Notes under the pieces: model-generated
The model's input: only the letters and a program-made list of their open reading frames with translations
What the model was told of the DNA's origin: nothing
Database searches by the model: none
Made by a program: the position numbers and the translations under genes
Shown here: positions 50,396 to 59,071 of the stretch, piece after piece
Position numbering within the stretch: the stretch's first letter is position 1
How the letters are laid out: every line of letters starts with the position of its first letter
Source: Ferranicluibacter quercicola
Lineage (GTDB): Bacteria > Pseudomonadota > Alphaproteobacteria > Rhizobiales > Rhizobiaceae
Direction: 5' to 3'
Length of the DNA stretch: 64,000 bases
Assembly (NCBI RefSeq): GCF_021168455.1
Contig: NZ_JAJOZR010000006.1
Span: 62,001 to 126,000 of the forward strand

Positions 50396-50989
50396 CTAGC
50401 GCGGCGCGGCGAGAAGTCCGCCCGCCAGCACCCGGAAGGCCTCGATCGCGTTCGGCAGCACGCGCGCCGCATCGTCGCTGGCGGCGACCCAGAGGGCCGC
50501 GTTGAGGGCGGCGCCGCTGAGAAGCCGGGCGGCCGCCTCCGGATCGACCGGCTTGACGATACCGTCCCCGATCAGCCGCTCGATCGCGCGCTGCGTCACC
50601 TGCAGGCAGCTGTCCTGGCTCGGCCATTTCGACGGATCGCCCAGCACCGCCGGCCCGTCGAGAAGCACGATGCGCTGCACGTCGGGGTCGAGCGACATCT
50701 CGATATAGGCCGTTCCCTCCGCCAGAAGGCCCGCCCATTCGTCCTCCATGCCGGCGCCGATCGCCTGCGCGCGCGCCGCCATCTCGCCGTCGATCTGATC
50801 GACGACGGCGGCCAGCAGCCCCTTCTTGTCGCCGAAATTGTGGTAGAGCGCGCCCCGCGTGAGCCCCACCTCCGCCGTCAGCTCGTCCATGGAGGCTGCC
50901 GCATAGCCCTTGTCGGCAAAGGCCCGCCGGCCGGCCGCGATCAGCTTGGCCCGGTTCTCCTCCATCGTCTGTGCCCGTGATCTCGCCAT
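50396..50989 (-). CDS. TetR-family repressor
   Basis: A 197-residue repressor. Helix-turn-helix: RRAFADKGYAAASMDELTAE, then VGLTRGALYHNFGDKKGLLA. The ligand domain follows (DPEAAARLLSGAALNAALWV). ATG 50989 is preferred for its GAGGGGTGAG site. Divergent from a RidA-family gene; three ATACGnnnCGTAT boxes fill the gap and overlap the RidA-gene promoter. Confidence 0.9.
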   Translation of the reverse strand: MARSRAQTMEENRAKLIAAGRRAFADKGYAAASMDELTAEVGLTRGALYHNFGDKKGLLAAVVDQIDGEMAARAQAIGAGMEDEWAGLLAEGTAYIEMSLDPDVQRIVLLDGPAVLGDPSKWPSQDSCLQVTQRAIERLIGDGIVKPVDPEAAARLLSGAALNAALWVAASDDAARVLPNAIEAFRVLAGGLLAAPR

Positions 50990-51006
50990 CTCACCCCTCA
51001 TTTCAC

Positions 51007-51072
51007 ATACGGCGCGTATCTTGAATTGACATACGCGCCGTATGCGACTATCTCTCTGCATACGCATCGTAT
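51007..51072. promoter_or_regulatory. Three TetR operator boxes over the RidA-gene promoter
   Basis: Boxes ATACGGCGCGTAT (51007-51019), ATACGCGCCGTAT (51031-51043) and ATACGCATCGTAT (51060-51072) share ATACG...CGTAT arms. A TTGACA at 51026-51031 lies between boxes 1 and 2, so binding would occlude the RidA-gene promoter. Centre distances are 24 and 29 bp. Confidence 0.7.
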
Positions 51073-51126
51073 CTGAAAACTGGCGCGACCGGAAGCCGGC
51101 CGCCGCAACCCTTGAGGATCTCCCCC

Positions 51127-51516
51127 ATGACCGCACGTCAGGCCATCATGCCCGCAGACCGCCATGCGCTCTATGAGAAGCACGGCTACTCCGCCGCCAT
51201 CCGCTCCGGCGAGCTTCTGTTCGTCTCCGGCCAGGTCGGCAGCCGCCCGGACGGCTCGCCCGAGCCCGACTTCTCAGCCCAGGTCGAACGCGCCTTCGAA
51301 AACCTGAAGGCGACGCTGGCCGCTGCCGGCTGCACGCTGGACGACGTGCTGGACGTGACGACGTTCCACACCGATCCCGAACGCCAGTTCGACACCGTCC
51401 TGCCGATCAAGGCGCGGCATTTCGACACGAAGCCCTACCCCGCCTGGACCGCCCTCGGCGTCACCTGGCTTGCCGGCTTCGATTTCGAAATCAAGGTGAT
51501 CGCCCGCATTCCCTGA
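51127..51516 (+). CDS. RidA/YjgF-family protein
   Basis: A 129-residue protein of the RidA superfamily, which hydrolyse reactive enamine/imine intermediates. Family pattern: GYSAAIRSGELLFVSGQVGS, QVERAFENLKATLAAAGCTL, VLDVTTFHTDPERQF and C-terminal FEIKVIARIP. The region where RidA has its key arginine reads PYPAWTALGVTWLAG, so it belongs to a subgroup that lacks that arginine and may do another reaction. Repressed by the divergent TetR in this model. Confidence 0.85.
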   Translation: MTARQAIMPADRHALYEKHGYSAAIRSGELLFVSGQVGSRPDGSPEPDFSAQVERAFENLKATLAAAGCTLDDVLDVTTFHTDPERQFDTVLPIKARHFDTKPYPAWTALGVTWLAGFDFEIKVIARIP

Positions 51517-51532
51517 GCTGCAAAACGCGCAG

Positions 51533-51564
51533 GAGCCGGCGCCCGTCGCAACGGGCGCCGGCTC
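51533..51564. terminator. Bidirectional hairpin between RidA-like and SDR genes
   Basis: GAGCCGGCGCCCGT-cgca-ACGGGCGCCGGCTC, a perfect 14-bp stem between convergent stops, 17 bp from each. Confidence 0.8.
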
Positions 51565-51581
51565 TTGAAGCCTTGGGCGCG

Positions 51582-52316
51582 TCAGACCTGCGCCAGTCCA
51601 CCGTCCACGAACACCTCGGCACCCGTCATGAAGCTGCTGTCGGCGGAGGCGAGAAAGGCGGCGACCGCACCGGTCTCGGAGGCGTCTCCCACGCGGCCGA
51701 GAACGGTCGTCGCGCCGATCGCGTCCATGCCGTCCGCGCCCAGCACCTCCTGCGCCAGCTCGGTGGAGATCGGCCCCGGCGACATCACGTTCACGCGGAT
51801 GCCCGTGCCGCGCAGGTCGAGCGCCCAGCTGCGCGCCAGGTTGCGCACGGCCGCCTTCGTGGCGCTGTAGACGCTGAAGGCCGGCGTGCCCTTCACTCCG
51901 GTGCTGGAGCCGGTCAGGATGATCGAGCCGCCGGCGCCCATCAGCGGCAGCGCCTTCTGGACGGTGAAGATCAGCCCTTTGACATTAAGGCCGAAGGTCT
52001 CGTCCACATGCTCGGGCGTGATGCTGCCGAGGGCCGCGAAGGCACCCGTGCCGGCATTGGCCAGCACGATGTCGAGCCCGCCCCGTTCGGCTTTCACCGT
52101 TTCGTAGAGGCGGTCGAGATCGGGCAGATGGGTGACCGAACCCTGCACGGCGCGTGCCGAAGGCCCGAGCTGCGCCACCGCCGCATCCAGCATTTCCTGT
52201 CGCCGGCCGAAGATGTAGACGAAGGCGCCTTCCTCGATGAAGCGCTTGGCGGCTCCGAGCCCGATGCCCGTTGCGCCTCCGGTGATGACGGCGGTTTTCC
52301 CTGAAAGTCTGGTCAT
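51582..52316 (-). CDS. Short-chain dehydrogenase/reductase
   Basis: A 244-residue NAD(P)H-dependent oxidoreductase. Cofactor loop TGGATGIGLGAAKRF near the N terminus, NAG motif in VLANAGTG, and active-site Ser (LTGSS), Tyr and Lys (YSATKAA) in the standard order; C-terminal GAEVFVDGGLAQV. ATG 52316 has AAGGAG upstream. Divergent from an HxlR-type regulator gene, as in many redox or electrophile-induced pairs. Substrate unknown. Confidence 0.92.
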   Translation of the reverse strand: MTRLSGKTAVITGGATGIGLGAAKRFIEEGAFVYIFGRRQEMLDAAVAQLGPSARAVQGSVTHLPDLDRLYETVKAERGGLDIVLANAGTGAFAALGSITPEHVDETFGLNVKGLIFTVQKALPLMGAGGSIILTGSSTGVKGTPAFSVYSATKAAVRNLARSWALDLRGTGIRVNVMSPGPISTELAQEVLGADGMDAIGATTVLGRVGDASETGAVAAFLASADSSFMTGAEVFVDGGLAQV

Positions 52317-52399
52317 GATGTGCTCCTTGGTTGAGACCACTCCAAGGTGGCCAGCTGCACACCGCTTGACAAGTATGCACCTTTTGGTAAGTACCTCTC

Positions 52400-52840
52400 A
52401 TGACCACGGAAACGCAAAAACGACCGACGCCCGAACCCGCCACCTGCACGCCCACGCTGCCCGGTTTCACCTGCGGACTGGATGCCACGCTGCGCGTGAT
52501 CGCCGGCAAGTGGAAACCGCTGATCCTCTATTTCGTCGCCCAGGACGGCCCGACCCGCTATGGCGCCCTGCGCCGCGCCGTGCGCGATGTCAGCGACAAG
52601 ATGCTGATCCAGCATCTGAAGGAACTGGAGGCCGACGGCCTCGTGAAGCGCACCGACTACAAGGAAATCCCGCCGCGCGTGGATTACAGCCTGACGCCGC
52701 TCGGCCACAGCCTTGCGCAGGCGCTCGTGCCGCTCTGCACCTGGGGGACCGAAAACATGGCCGAAGTGGCCCGCGTCTTTGCCGAACGCGACGCCATGGT
52801 CCTGCCGGAGGAGGCCGGACGCGCGCGGCAGGACGGCTGA
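52400..52840 (+). CDS. HxlR-family transcriptional regulator
   Basis: A 146-residue MarR-like winged-helix regulator: LDATLRVIAGKWKPLILYFV is the HxlR signature, then RYGALRRAVRDVSDKMLIQH and LKELEADGLVKRTDYKEIPP. Two cysteines (Cys16 and Cys25) lie just before the signature helix, a position used for thiol-based sensing in YodB/HypR-type members. It is divergent from the SDR gene and probably represses it until quinones, aldehydes or oxidants modify the cysteines. Confidence 0.9.
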   Translation: MTTETQKRPTPEPATCTPTLPGFTCGLDATLRVIAGKWKPLILYFVAQDGPTRYGALRRAVRDVSDKMLIQHLKELEADGLVKRTDYKEIPPRVDYSLTPLGHSLAQALVPLCTWGTENMAEVARVFAERDAMVLPEEAGRARQDG

Positions 52841-52861
52841 TACCGCCGCCGACGAAGCGGT

Positions 52862-53776
52862 CTACCCCTCCCGCCGCGCCTTGAGGAAATCGACGAAGGC
52901 GCGCAGCGGCGTGGGGACGAGGCGGCGGCCGGGATAGTAGAGAAAGGGGCCGGGAAAGCTCGGCCACCAGTCCTGCAGCACCGGCTCCAGCGCGCCCGCG
53001 TCGAAATGCGGCTGCAGCCAGGTCTGAAAGAGCGAGACGATGCCGAGCCCGTCGATGGCGGCGGCGACACCGAGATCCGATCCGCCGCCGGCCTGCACGA
53101 TCAGCTGCGCCGCAGGATCGACCTTCACCGTCTCGTCCCCGCGCTCGAATTCCCAGGGCGTGATGGCCCGCCCGGCAAAGCGGCTGCGAATGCAGACATG
53201 GGACAGGAGGTCGCGCGGATGCGCCGGCCGTCCCCGGGCCGCGAGATAGGCCGGCGATGCGGCGCTGGCAAAGCGCTGGACGCGCGGGCCGATCGGCACC
53301 GCGATCATGTCCTGCTCCAGACGCTCGTCATAGCGGATGCCGGCATCGCAGCCGGCGGCGGTGATATCGACAAAGGTCTCGTCCGTGAGAATTTCCAGCC
53401 GGATATCCGGATAGGCCTTGAGGAAGGCGGGGACGATCTGCGGCAGGATCAGCCGTGCCGCGCTGATCGGCACGTTGAGCTTCAGGTTTCCCGCGGGCCT
53501 TTCTCCCAGGCCGACGACATGGCGGAGGGCGGCATCGATCTCGCGCATGGCCGGATTCACCCGCGCCATCAGCGCGCGCCCGGCCTCCGTCGGCACGACG
53601 CTGCGCGTCGTCCGGTTGAGAAGGCGGATGCCGAGCTCAGCCTCGAGCCGGCGCACCGCATCGCTGAGCGCCGAGGCGCTGCTGCCCGACGCCCGCGCCG
53701 CCTCGCGAAAGCCGCCGGCCGATGCCACCGCCAGAAACGCCCTGATATCGCCCATCTCGAACGCATCGTCCTGCAC
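52862..53776 (-). CDS. LysR-family transcriptional regulator
   Basis: A 304-residue LysR regulator: GFREAARASGSSASALSDAV helix-turn-helix, LEAELGIRLLNRTTRSVVPT, and effector domain NLKLNVPISAARLILPQIVP. Start is uncertain: GTG 53776 has a strong GGGGAGGGG site, ATG 53794 and 53755 are alternatives. Divergent from an aldo/keto reductase gene, its likely target. Its closest resemblance within the window is the LysR at 13980 (same RTTRSVVPTEAG and FPGxxLYYP ends), suggesting the two are paralogues. Confidence 0.88.
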   Translation of the reverse strand: MQDDAFEMGDIRAFLAVASAGGFREAARASGSSASALSDAVRRLEAELGIRLLNRTTRSVVPTEAGRALMARVNPAMREIDAALRHVVGLGERPAGNLKLNVPISAARLILPQIVPAFLKAYPDIRLEILTDETFVDITAAGCDAGIRYDERLEQDMIAVPIGPRVQRFASAASPAYLAARGRPAHPRDLLSHVCIRSRFAGRAITPWEFERGDETVKVDPAAQLIVQAGGGSDLGVAAAIDGLGIVSLFQTWLQPHFDAGALEPVLQDWWPSFPGPFLYYPGRRLVPTPLRAFVDFLKARREG

Positions 53777-53888
53777 GACCACCCCTCCCCGCATTGTCCG
53801 CCAAACCGGACACGCTGTGCACATTACCACGGATTATCAGGCGGACGCGCGCGCTCTATCTTGGTCTCATCGTCACAAGGAGAATCCC

Positions 53889-54761
53889 ATGACCGATATC
53901 CGGAACGCCAGCACATTTAAGCTCGGCAGCTTCACCGTCAAACGCCTCGGCTACGGCGCCATGCAGCTGGCCGGTCAGGGCGTCTTCGGCCCGCCGCGCG
54001 ATCGCGCCGAGGCCGTCGCGGTGCTGCGGGAGGCGGTGGACAGCGGCGTCGATCACATCGACACCAGCGATTTCTACGGCCCGCACATCACCAACCAGAT
54101 CATCCGCGAGGCGCTTCACCCCTATTCCGACGATCTCGTCATCGTCACCAAGGTCGGCGCCGTGCGCGGCACGGACGCCTCTTGGAACCCGGCCTTCTCG
54201 AAGGAGGCGCTGACGAAGGCGGTGCACGAAAACCTCGACAATCTCGGGCTCGAAACGCTTCCCGTGGTCAACCTGCGCGCCATGTTCGATGTGCATGGCC
54301 CGGCCGAAGGGTCGATCGAGGCGCCGCTGACGGTGCTGGCCGAGCTGCAGGCGGCGGGTCTCATCCGCCATATCGGCCTGTCCAACGTCACCCCGACGCA
54401 GATCGCCGAGGGCCGCGCCATCGCCGAGATCGTCTGCGTGCAGAACCAGTACAATCTCGCCCATCGCGACGACGACGCGCTGATCGATGCGCTCGCCGCC
54501 GCGGGCACGGCCTATGTGCCCTTCTTCCCGCTCGGCGGCTTCTCGCCGCTGCAGTCGGCGGCGCTGACGGACGTGGCGAAAGAACAGGCGGCCACACCGA
54601 TGCAGGTGGCCCTTGCCTGGCTCCTGCAGCGGTCGCCCAACATCCTGCTCATCCCCGGCACGTCCTCCCGCCCGCACCTGCGCGAAAACCTCGCCGCCGC
54701 CGGTCTCGCGCTGCCGGCCGATGCTCTGGCGCGTCTCGACGCCATCGCGATGGCGGTGTGA
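53889..54761 (+). CDS. Aldo/keto reductase
   Basis: A 290-residue NADPH-dependent reductase of the (beta/alpha)8 family. Signature LGYGAMQLAGQGVFGPP, DHIDTSDFYGPHITNQII with catalytic Asp and Tyr, Lys in VIVTKVGAVRG, and C-terminal LLIPGTSSRPHLRENLAAAG for NADPH. The usual active-site His position reads NLRAMFDVHG, slightly unusual. Divergent LysR suggests substrate-inducible expression; typical substrates are aldehydes or keto-sugars. Confidence 0.9.
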   Translation: MTDIRNASTFKLGSFTVKRLGYGAMQLAGQGVFGPPRDRAEAVAVLREAVDSGVDHIDTSDFYGPHITNQIIREALHPYSDDLVIVTKVGAVRGTDASWNPAFSKEALTKAVHENLDNLGLETLPVVNLRAMFDVHGPAEGSIEAPLTVLAELQAAGLIRHIGLSNVTPTQIAEGRAIAEIVCVQNQYNLAHRDDDALIDALAAAGTAYVPFFPLGGFSPLQSAALTDVAKEQAATPMQVALAWLLQRSPNILLIPGTSSRPHLRENLAAAGLALPADALARLDAIAMAV

Positions 54762-54825
54762 CGGCGCGCGCCTTTCCCCTCCCCGGCCTGCGCCGGGGAT
54801 GGAGTTCGCCAACGGATGCGGCGCC

Positions 54826-55917
54826 TCAGGCGACGTTCGCCCGGCTTTCCCCCGCCTGCCCGGCGATGTCGTGGGCGTTGACCATGGCGCCAGCAAGCTG
54901 GCGGAAGCTGACGGTGCCCACGGGCTTGCCCGTCGCATCCACCACGGTCGCTTCGTCTTCCGGCACGCCGACCAGCAGGCGGAGCGCCTCCTCGATCGTG
55001 ACATTGGCGGCGATGCTCCGGCCGCCATGCGTGTACCCGCCGCCCGCCGCTGCGCGCAGCGGCGTCATCACCGCCTCGACATGCACGACGCGGCCGCGAT
55101 TCACCTCGCGCACGAAGCTCGCCACATAGTCGTCGGCGGGCCTGAGCACGATGTCCTGGCTGGTGCCCTGCTGGATTACCTCGCCGTCGCGCAGGATGAC
55201 GATCCGGTCGCCAAGCCGCAGGGCCTCGTCGAGGTCGTGCGTGATGAACACGATCGTCTTGCGGATCTCGGCCTGGATGTCGAGCAGCACGGACTGCATG
55301 TCCATGCGGATCAGCGGGTCGAGCGCGGAATAGGCCTCGTCCATCAACAGCACGGGCGCGTCGTTGGAGAGCGCGCGGGCAAGCCCCACTCGCTGCTGCA
55401 TGCCGCCGGAAAGCTGGTTGGGATATTTGTTCTCGAAGCCCTTCAGCCCCACCCGCTCCAGCCAGCGCATGGCGATCTCGCGCGCCTGCGCCCGCTCCGT
55501 GCCCTGGATCTCCAGGCCGAACATGGTGTTGTCGAGCACGCTGCGATGCGGCAGCAGCGCGAACTTCTGGAACACCATGGCCGTCTGGTGGCGGCGGAAG
55601 GTGCGCAGGTCGGCAGCGCCCATCTTCACCACGTCGACGCCATCCACCAGCACCTCGCCGGCCGTCGGGTCGATCAGCCGGTTGATGTGGCGGATCAGCG
55701 TGGACTTGCCCGAGCCCGACAGGCCCATGATCACCTGGATCGAGCCGGAGGCGATCTCGATATTGATGTCGCGCAGGCCGAGCACATGGCCGTGCACGGC
55801 GTTGAGCTCCGTCTTCGTCATGCCGTTGCGCACCGCCTCCACATGGGCGGCGGCGTTGGGGCCGAAGATCTTGTAGAGATTGCGGACGGCGATGCCGCCG
55901 AAAGCCGGATCAGCCAT
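54826..55917 (-). CDS. Glycine/proline betaine ABC transporter ATPase, ProV-like
   Basis: A 363-residue ATPase: Walker A GLSGSGKS at 65-72, signature LSGGMQQRVGLARAL, Walker B LLMDEAYSALDP, switch His in FITHDLDEALRLGD. The N-terminal extension YKIFGPNAAAHVEAVRNGMT and the C-terminal CBS-like portion (IEEALRLLVGVPEDEATVVD) are ProV/OpuAA features; the CBS part often senses ionic strength. Overlaps the permease gene by 8 bp. Last gene of the proXWV-like operon, in the order proX, proW, proV. Confidence 0.92.
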   Translation of the reverse strand: MADPAFGGIAVRNLYKIFGPNAAAHVEAVRNGMTKTELNAVHGHVLGLRDINIEIASGSIQVIMGLSGSGKSTLIRHINRLIDPTAGEVLVDGVDVVKMGAADLRTFRRHQTAMVFQKFALLPHRSVLDNTMFGLEIQGTERAQAREIAMRWLERVGLKGFENKYPNQLSGGMQQRVGLARALSNDAPVLLMDEAYSALDPLIRMDMQSVLLDIQAEIRKTIVFITHDLDEALRLGDRIVILRDGEVIQQGTSQDIVLRPADDYVASFVREVNRGRVVHVEAVMTPLRAAAGGGYTHGGRSIAANVTIEEALRLLVGVPEDEATVVDATGKPVGTVSFRQLAGAMVNAHDIAGQAGESRANVA

Positions 55918-56797
55918 GGATGATCTCCCGGTGCTTCTGCAACCGTTTGCCATAGGCCTGGCTGACGCGGTCGAAGATGATGGCGATGCCGACGATGGCG
56001 AGCCCGTTGAAGATGCCGAGCGTGAAATACTGGTTGGCGATGGCCTTGAGCACCGGCTGGCCCAGTCCCTGAACGCCGATCATCGAGGCCACCACGACCA
56101 TGGCGAGCGCCATCATGATCGTCTGGTTGATGCCGGCCATGATGGTGGGAAGGGCAAGCGGCAGCTGAACCTTGAAGAGTTTCTGCGCCTCCGAGGTGCC
56201 GAACGCGTCGGCTGCCTCCAGCACGTCCTTGTCCACCAGCCGGATGCCGAGGTCGGTGAGACGGATCATCGGGGGAATGGCGTAGATCACCACGGCGATG
56301 AGGCCGGGAACGCGGCCGATGCCGAGCAGCATGACGACCGGGATGAGATAGACGAAGCTCGGCATGGTCTGCATCACGTCGAGGATCGGATTGACGATCC
56401 GCTGGACGGTGTTCGACCGCGCCATGAGGATGCCGATCGGCAAGCCCACCGCGATGGACAGCACCGTGCAGACGAAGATCATCGCCACCGTGCGCATGGT
56501 GTCGGTCCACATGTCGAAATAGCCGATGAGCAGCAGCGTCACGAGACAGCTGAGCACGATCTTCACGTTGCGGCTGGCAAACCAGGCGATCACCAGAATG
56601 ATGGCAGTGATGATCGGCCAGGGCGTCTGCGTCATGAAGCGATCGGTGGCGAGCAGGAAGCTCTGCAGCGGCGAGAACAGGCTCTCGATCGCGTCGCCAT
56701 AGCTGCGGGTGAAGCCTCTGAATCCCTCGTCGATGGCTTTCTTGAGGTTGCGAAGCGCGTCGTCATCCATGTGTGGAAATGTGTAAAACCATTCCAT
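55910..56797 (-). CDS. Glycine/proline betaine ABC transporter permease, ProW-like
   Basis: A 295-residue permease with about six membrane segments. ProW words: GLPIGILMARSNTVQRIVNP, LDVMQTMPSFVYLIPVVMLL, GRVPGLIAVVIYAIPPMIRL, and the coupling loop KDVLEAADAFGTSEAQKLFK. Start ATG 56797 with AAAGGAA. It lies 100 bp downstream of the binding-protein gene and overlaps the ATPase gene. Confidence 0.92.
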   Translation of the reverse strand: MEWFYTFPHMDDDALRNLKKAIDEGFRGFTRSYGDAIESLFSPLQSFLLATDRFMTQTPWPIITAIILVIAWFASRNVKIVLSCLVTLLLIGYFDMWTDTMRTVAMIFVCTVLSIAVGLPIGILMARSNTVQRIVNPILDVMQTMPSFVYLIPVVMLLGIGRVPGLIAVVIYAIPPMIRLTDLGIRLVDKDVLEAADAFGTSEAQKLFKVQLPLALPTIMAGINQTIMMALAMVVVASMIGVQGLGQPVLKAIANQYFTLGIFNGLAIVGIAIIFDRVSQAYGKRLQKHREIIHG

Positions 56798-56897
56798 GCG
56801 GGTTCCTTTCTCTGGAAGGAGCCGTGCGACGTCTTTTTCTTCTTCTGACGGCAAGCGGAAAGGCGGCGCGCCGTGCGCACCGCCCTGGAAGCATCGA

Positions 56898-57899
56898 CTA
56901 GAGCGCCGCTTCGATCTTCGCGGCGGCGTCGGCCGAAACCCACTTGGTCCAGATGTCCTTGTTCTCCTTCAGGAAGTGCTTGGCGCCGTCTTCGCCGCTC
57001 GCCTGGTTGTCGGTCATCCAGGCCATCAGCTTGCCGATCGTCTCGTTGCTCCAGGAGCGCTTTTCGAGATAGGCCATGACCTCGGGACCGGCCTTTTCCG
57101 AGAAGGGCTTGGCGACGAGGGTGACGATCGTGTCCACCGGCCAGGCATTGGGCTTGGGGTCCGGGCAATCGGCAACCGTGTTGCAGCGCTTCCACTCGGC
57201 CGCATCCGCGTCCACGCCGGCTTCCAGCTTCACCATCGGATACTTGCCGAGCAGGGCCGTCGGCGCCCAGTAATAGGCGGCAAAGCCCTTTTCGCGCTCA
57301 TAGGCCTTGGCGATGGCACCGTCGAGGCCGGCGGCCGAGCCGGTATCGACCAGCGTGAAGTTGGCCTTCTCGCCGTCATAGGCCTTGAAGAGCTGCGTCG
57401 TCACCACCGTGCCGCCCCAGCCTTGCGGGCCGTTGAGAACCGCGCCCTTGCTCGGGTCTTCCTCGCTCGGAAAGAGGTCGGGATGCTTGAGCAGGTCGGG
57501 AATGGTCTTGATGTCGGGATGCTTGTCGGCGATGTATTTGGGGATCCACCAGCCCTGATTGCCGCCGTCCGGCAGGGGCGAGCCGACCTTGACGATGCGG
57601 CCCTCTTCCGTGCCCTTGGCGACGACGTCGGGAAGCAGGTCGATCCACGCCTCGGGCGCGATGTCCGGCTGGCCCTTCTCGGCCATGGAGGTGATGGTGG
57701 GAACGGTATCGCCGACGGTGATTTCGGCCTGACAGCCATAGCCTTCGTTGAGGATCAGCTTGTCGAGATTGGAGATGACCTCCGCGCTCTGCCAGTTCAT
57801 GCTGGCGATGGTGACGCTGCCGCACTCGGCGGCACTGGCAGCCGACAGGCCGGCAAACAGGCCCATCGTCAGGCAGCTCGAAGCCAGAAGTTTCTTCAT
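56898..57899 (-). CDS. Betaine-binding periplasmic protein, ProX/OpuAC-like
   Basis: A 333-residue binding protein: signal peptide to about residue 23 (GLFAGLSAASA), mature part starting ECGSVTIASMNWQSAEVISN, and PDIAPEAWIDLLPDVVAKGT. Aromatic residues for a quaternary-amine box are available (NQGWWIPKYIA, FAAYYWAPTALL). Two disulfide-capable Cys pairs occur. Neighbouring StcD/DgcA-like enzyme makes proline betaine or dimethylglycine/glycine betaine the probable ligand. Gene order and spacing mark it as first in the operon. Confidence 0.9.
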   Translation of the reverse strand: MKKLLASSCLTMGLFAGLSAASAAECGSVTIASMNWQSAEVISNLDKLILNEGYGCQAEITVGDTVPTITSMAEKGQPDIAPEAWIDLLPDVVAKGTEEGRIVKVGSPLPDGGNQGWWIPKYIADKHPDIKTIPDLLKHPDLFPSEEDPSKGAVLNGPQGWGGTVVTTQLFKAYDGEKANFTLVDTGSAAGLDGAIAKAYEREKGFAAYYWAPTALLGKYPMVKLEAGVDADAAEWKRCNTVADCPDPKPNAWPVDTIVTLVAKPFSEKAGPEVMAYLEKRSWSNETIGKLMAWMTDNQASGEDGAKHFLKENKDIWTKWVSADAAAKIEAAL

Positions 57900-58317
57900 T
57901 GTCGTTCCCCTTTGTTTTTAGCGGCAAGGCGTGAAAAGCGGGGCGCCGCGGATACCCGCTTCATGGGCTGTGAAGGACGGTCTCCTCATCCTTGAAAACG
58001 GATGCAGGACACGCCTGCGATGCGAACGTCTTGCCCTCCCCCACGGCCCGGGCCGGATGGAGGGTCAGTCGATTGTGGCGGATGGGCCGGGCGACCGGCA
58101 TCCCTGTCGCGCCATTCCAGGGCGCGATTAGACGGGCGAGCGCGCGATGCGCCGCGACCGGACGCGGCGAGACGGGCGACGAACAGGAGGAAACGGCCTG
58201 GGTGCGTGAGGACGGGCGGGGCGCGGGGGCTGCGCTGTCGAAAGGGTGCCGCGCGGTCGTCATGGGAGCGGTCGTCATAGGAAACGTGTTCGATATAGCC
58301 ACGGCCGCCATCCTCCG
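57900..58317. other. Intergenic region without a supported gene
   Basis: 418 bp between the divergent-free ends: upstream leader of the betaine-binding gene (minus) and the 3' end of the TetR gene (minus). Short open frames exist on both strands but none has a ribosome site, signal or protein-like composition. I see no clear hairpin terminator; promoter elements for the transporter should lie near 57930-58000. Confidence 0.5.
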
Positions 58318-58947
58318 CTACGCCTGCCCGTAGCCGTGCCGGGCATGGAAGCGGTCGAGCTCCCGCGGCTGCGGCTCCTGCCCGGTAAAGATCGAGACGT
58401 AATGCGGAATGCGCTGCATCCGCAGCGCCACGTCCTCTCGGGCCTGCATGGAGATATAGCCGATCTGCACGAGATAGGTCGTGCGCGCCCGGACATCGGC
58501 GGCGACCTCGTCATGGCCGAAGCGCGCGAACATGCGGGCGAGCGCCTGCATCCGCGCCGCATCCGCCCGCTGCACCTCCGCCTCGATCTCCGCCGATTGC
58601 AGCGCCCAGCTGCGCACCGCGAACTCGAACCGCGCGTCGAACAGCCCGGTGTCGATCCAGCAGTCGAACACGTTCAGCATCGCCTCCGCGAGGGTCTCCG
58701 CATAAGCCTCCGACTGCCGGACGACATTGGCGGTGTTGGTGTCGCGCCAGCGGGCGATCAGAGCGTCCAGCAGCGCCTCGCGGTCCTTGAAGAACCAGTA
58801 GAAACTGGTGCGCGACAGACCGAGCCGCTTGGCAAGCGGCAGGATCTTTACCGAATCGACGCCCGATTCCAGCAGCACGGCGTAAGCGGCGGCAAACCAC
58901 CCCTCGTAAGACCCGCGCCAGCCGCTCTCGTTCACCGCCTGCTCCAT
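58318..58947 (-). CDS. TetR-family regulator
   Basis: A 209-residue regulator: helix-turn-helix YAVLLESGVDSVKILPLAKR, LGLSRTSFYWFFKDREALLD. The C-terminal part (TTYLVQIGYISMQAREDVAL) resembles the TetR_C group near amine-catabolism genes. ATG 58947 has AAAGGA upstream. Divergent from the StcD/DgcA-like gene; two TGTACA-n4-TGT(A/T) type boxes lie between. Confidence 0.9.
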   Translation of the reverse strand: MEQAVNESGWRGSYEGWFAAAYAVLLESGVDSVKILPLAKRLGLSRTSFYWFFKDREALLDALIARWRDTNTANVVRQSEAYAETLAEAMLNVFDCWIDTGLFDARFEFAVRSWALQSAEIEAEVQRADAARMQALARMFARFGHDEVAADVRARTTYLVQIGYISMQAREDVALRMQRIPHYVSIFTGQEPQPRELDRFHARHGYGQA

Positions 58948-58989
58948 GCCGTCCTTTCTAACAAAAGCCGCCGCTGCCGACAAGCGGAA

Positions 58990-59026
58990 TGTACACCCCT
59001 GTTTTTAATGTTGACACTCCTGTACA
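58990..59026. promoter_or_regulatory. Mirror pair of TetR boxes in front of the demethylase gene
   Basis: TGTACACCCCTGTTTT (58990-59005) and TTGACACTCCTGTACA (59011-59026) are mirror-related boxes with centres 21 bp apart; the outer words AATGTACA and TGTACATT are exact inverted copies. The second box contains TTGACA, a likely -35 element of the demethylase gene. Confidence 0.65.
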
Positions 59027-59071
59027 TTTCTCGCTAGCCTCGCCCGCATCCCCCTCATCGGAGCTCAAGGC

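Noticed and set aside
57931..58317. Short frames in the gap upstream of the betaine-binding gene
   Set aside because: No ribosome site, no conserved-looking segment, Arg/Gly-rich composition.
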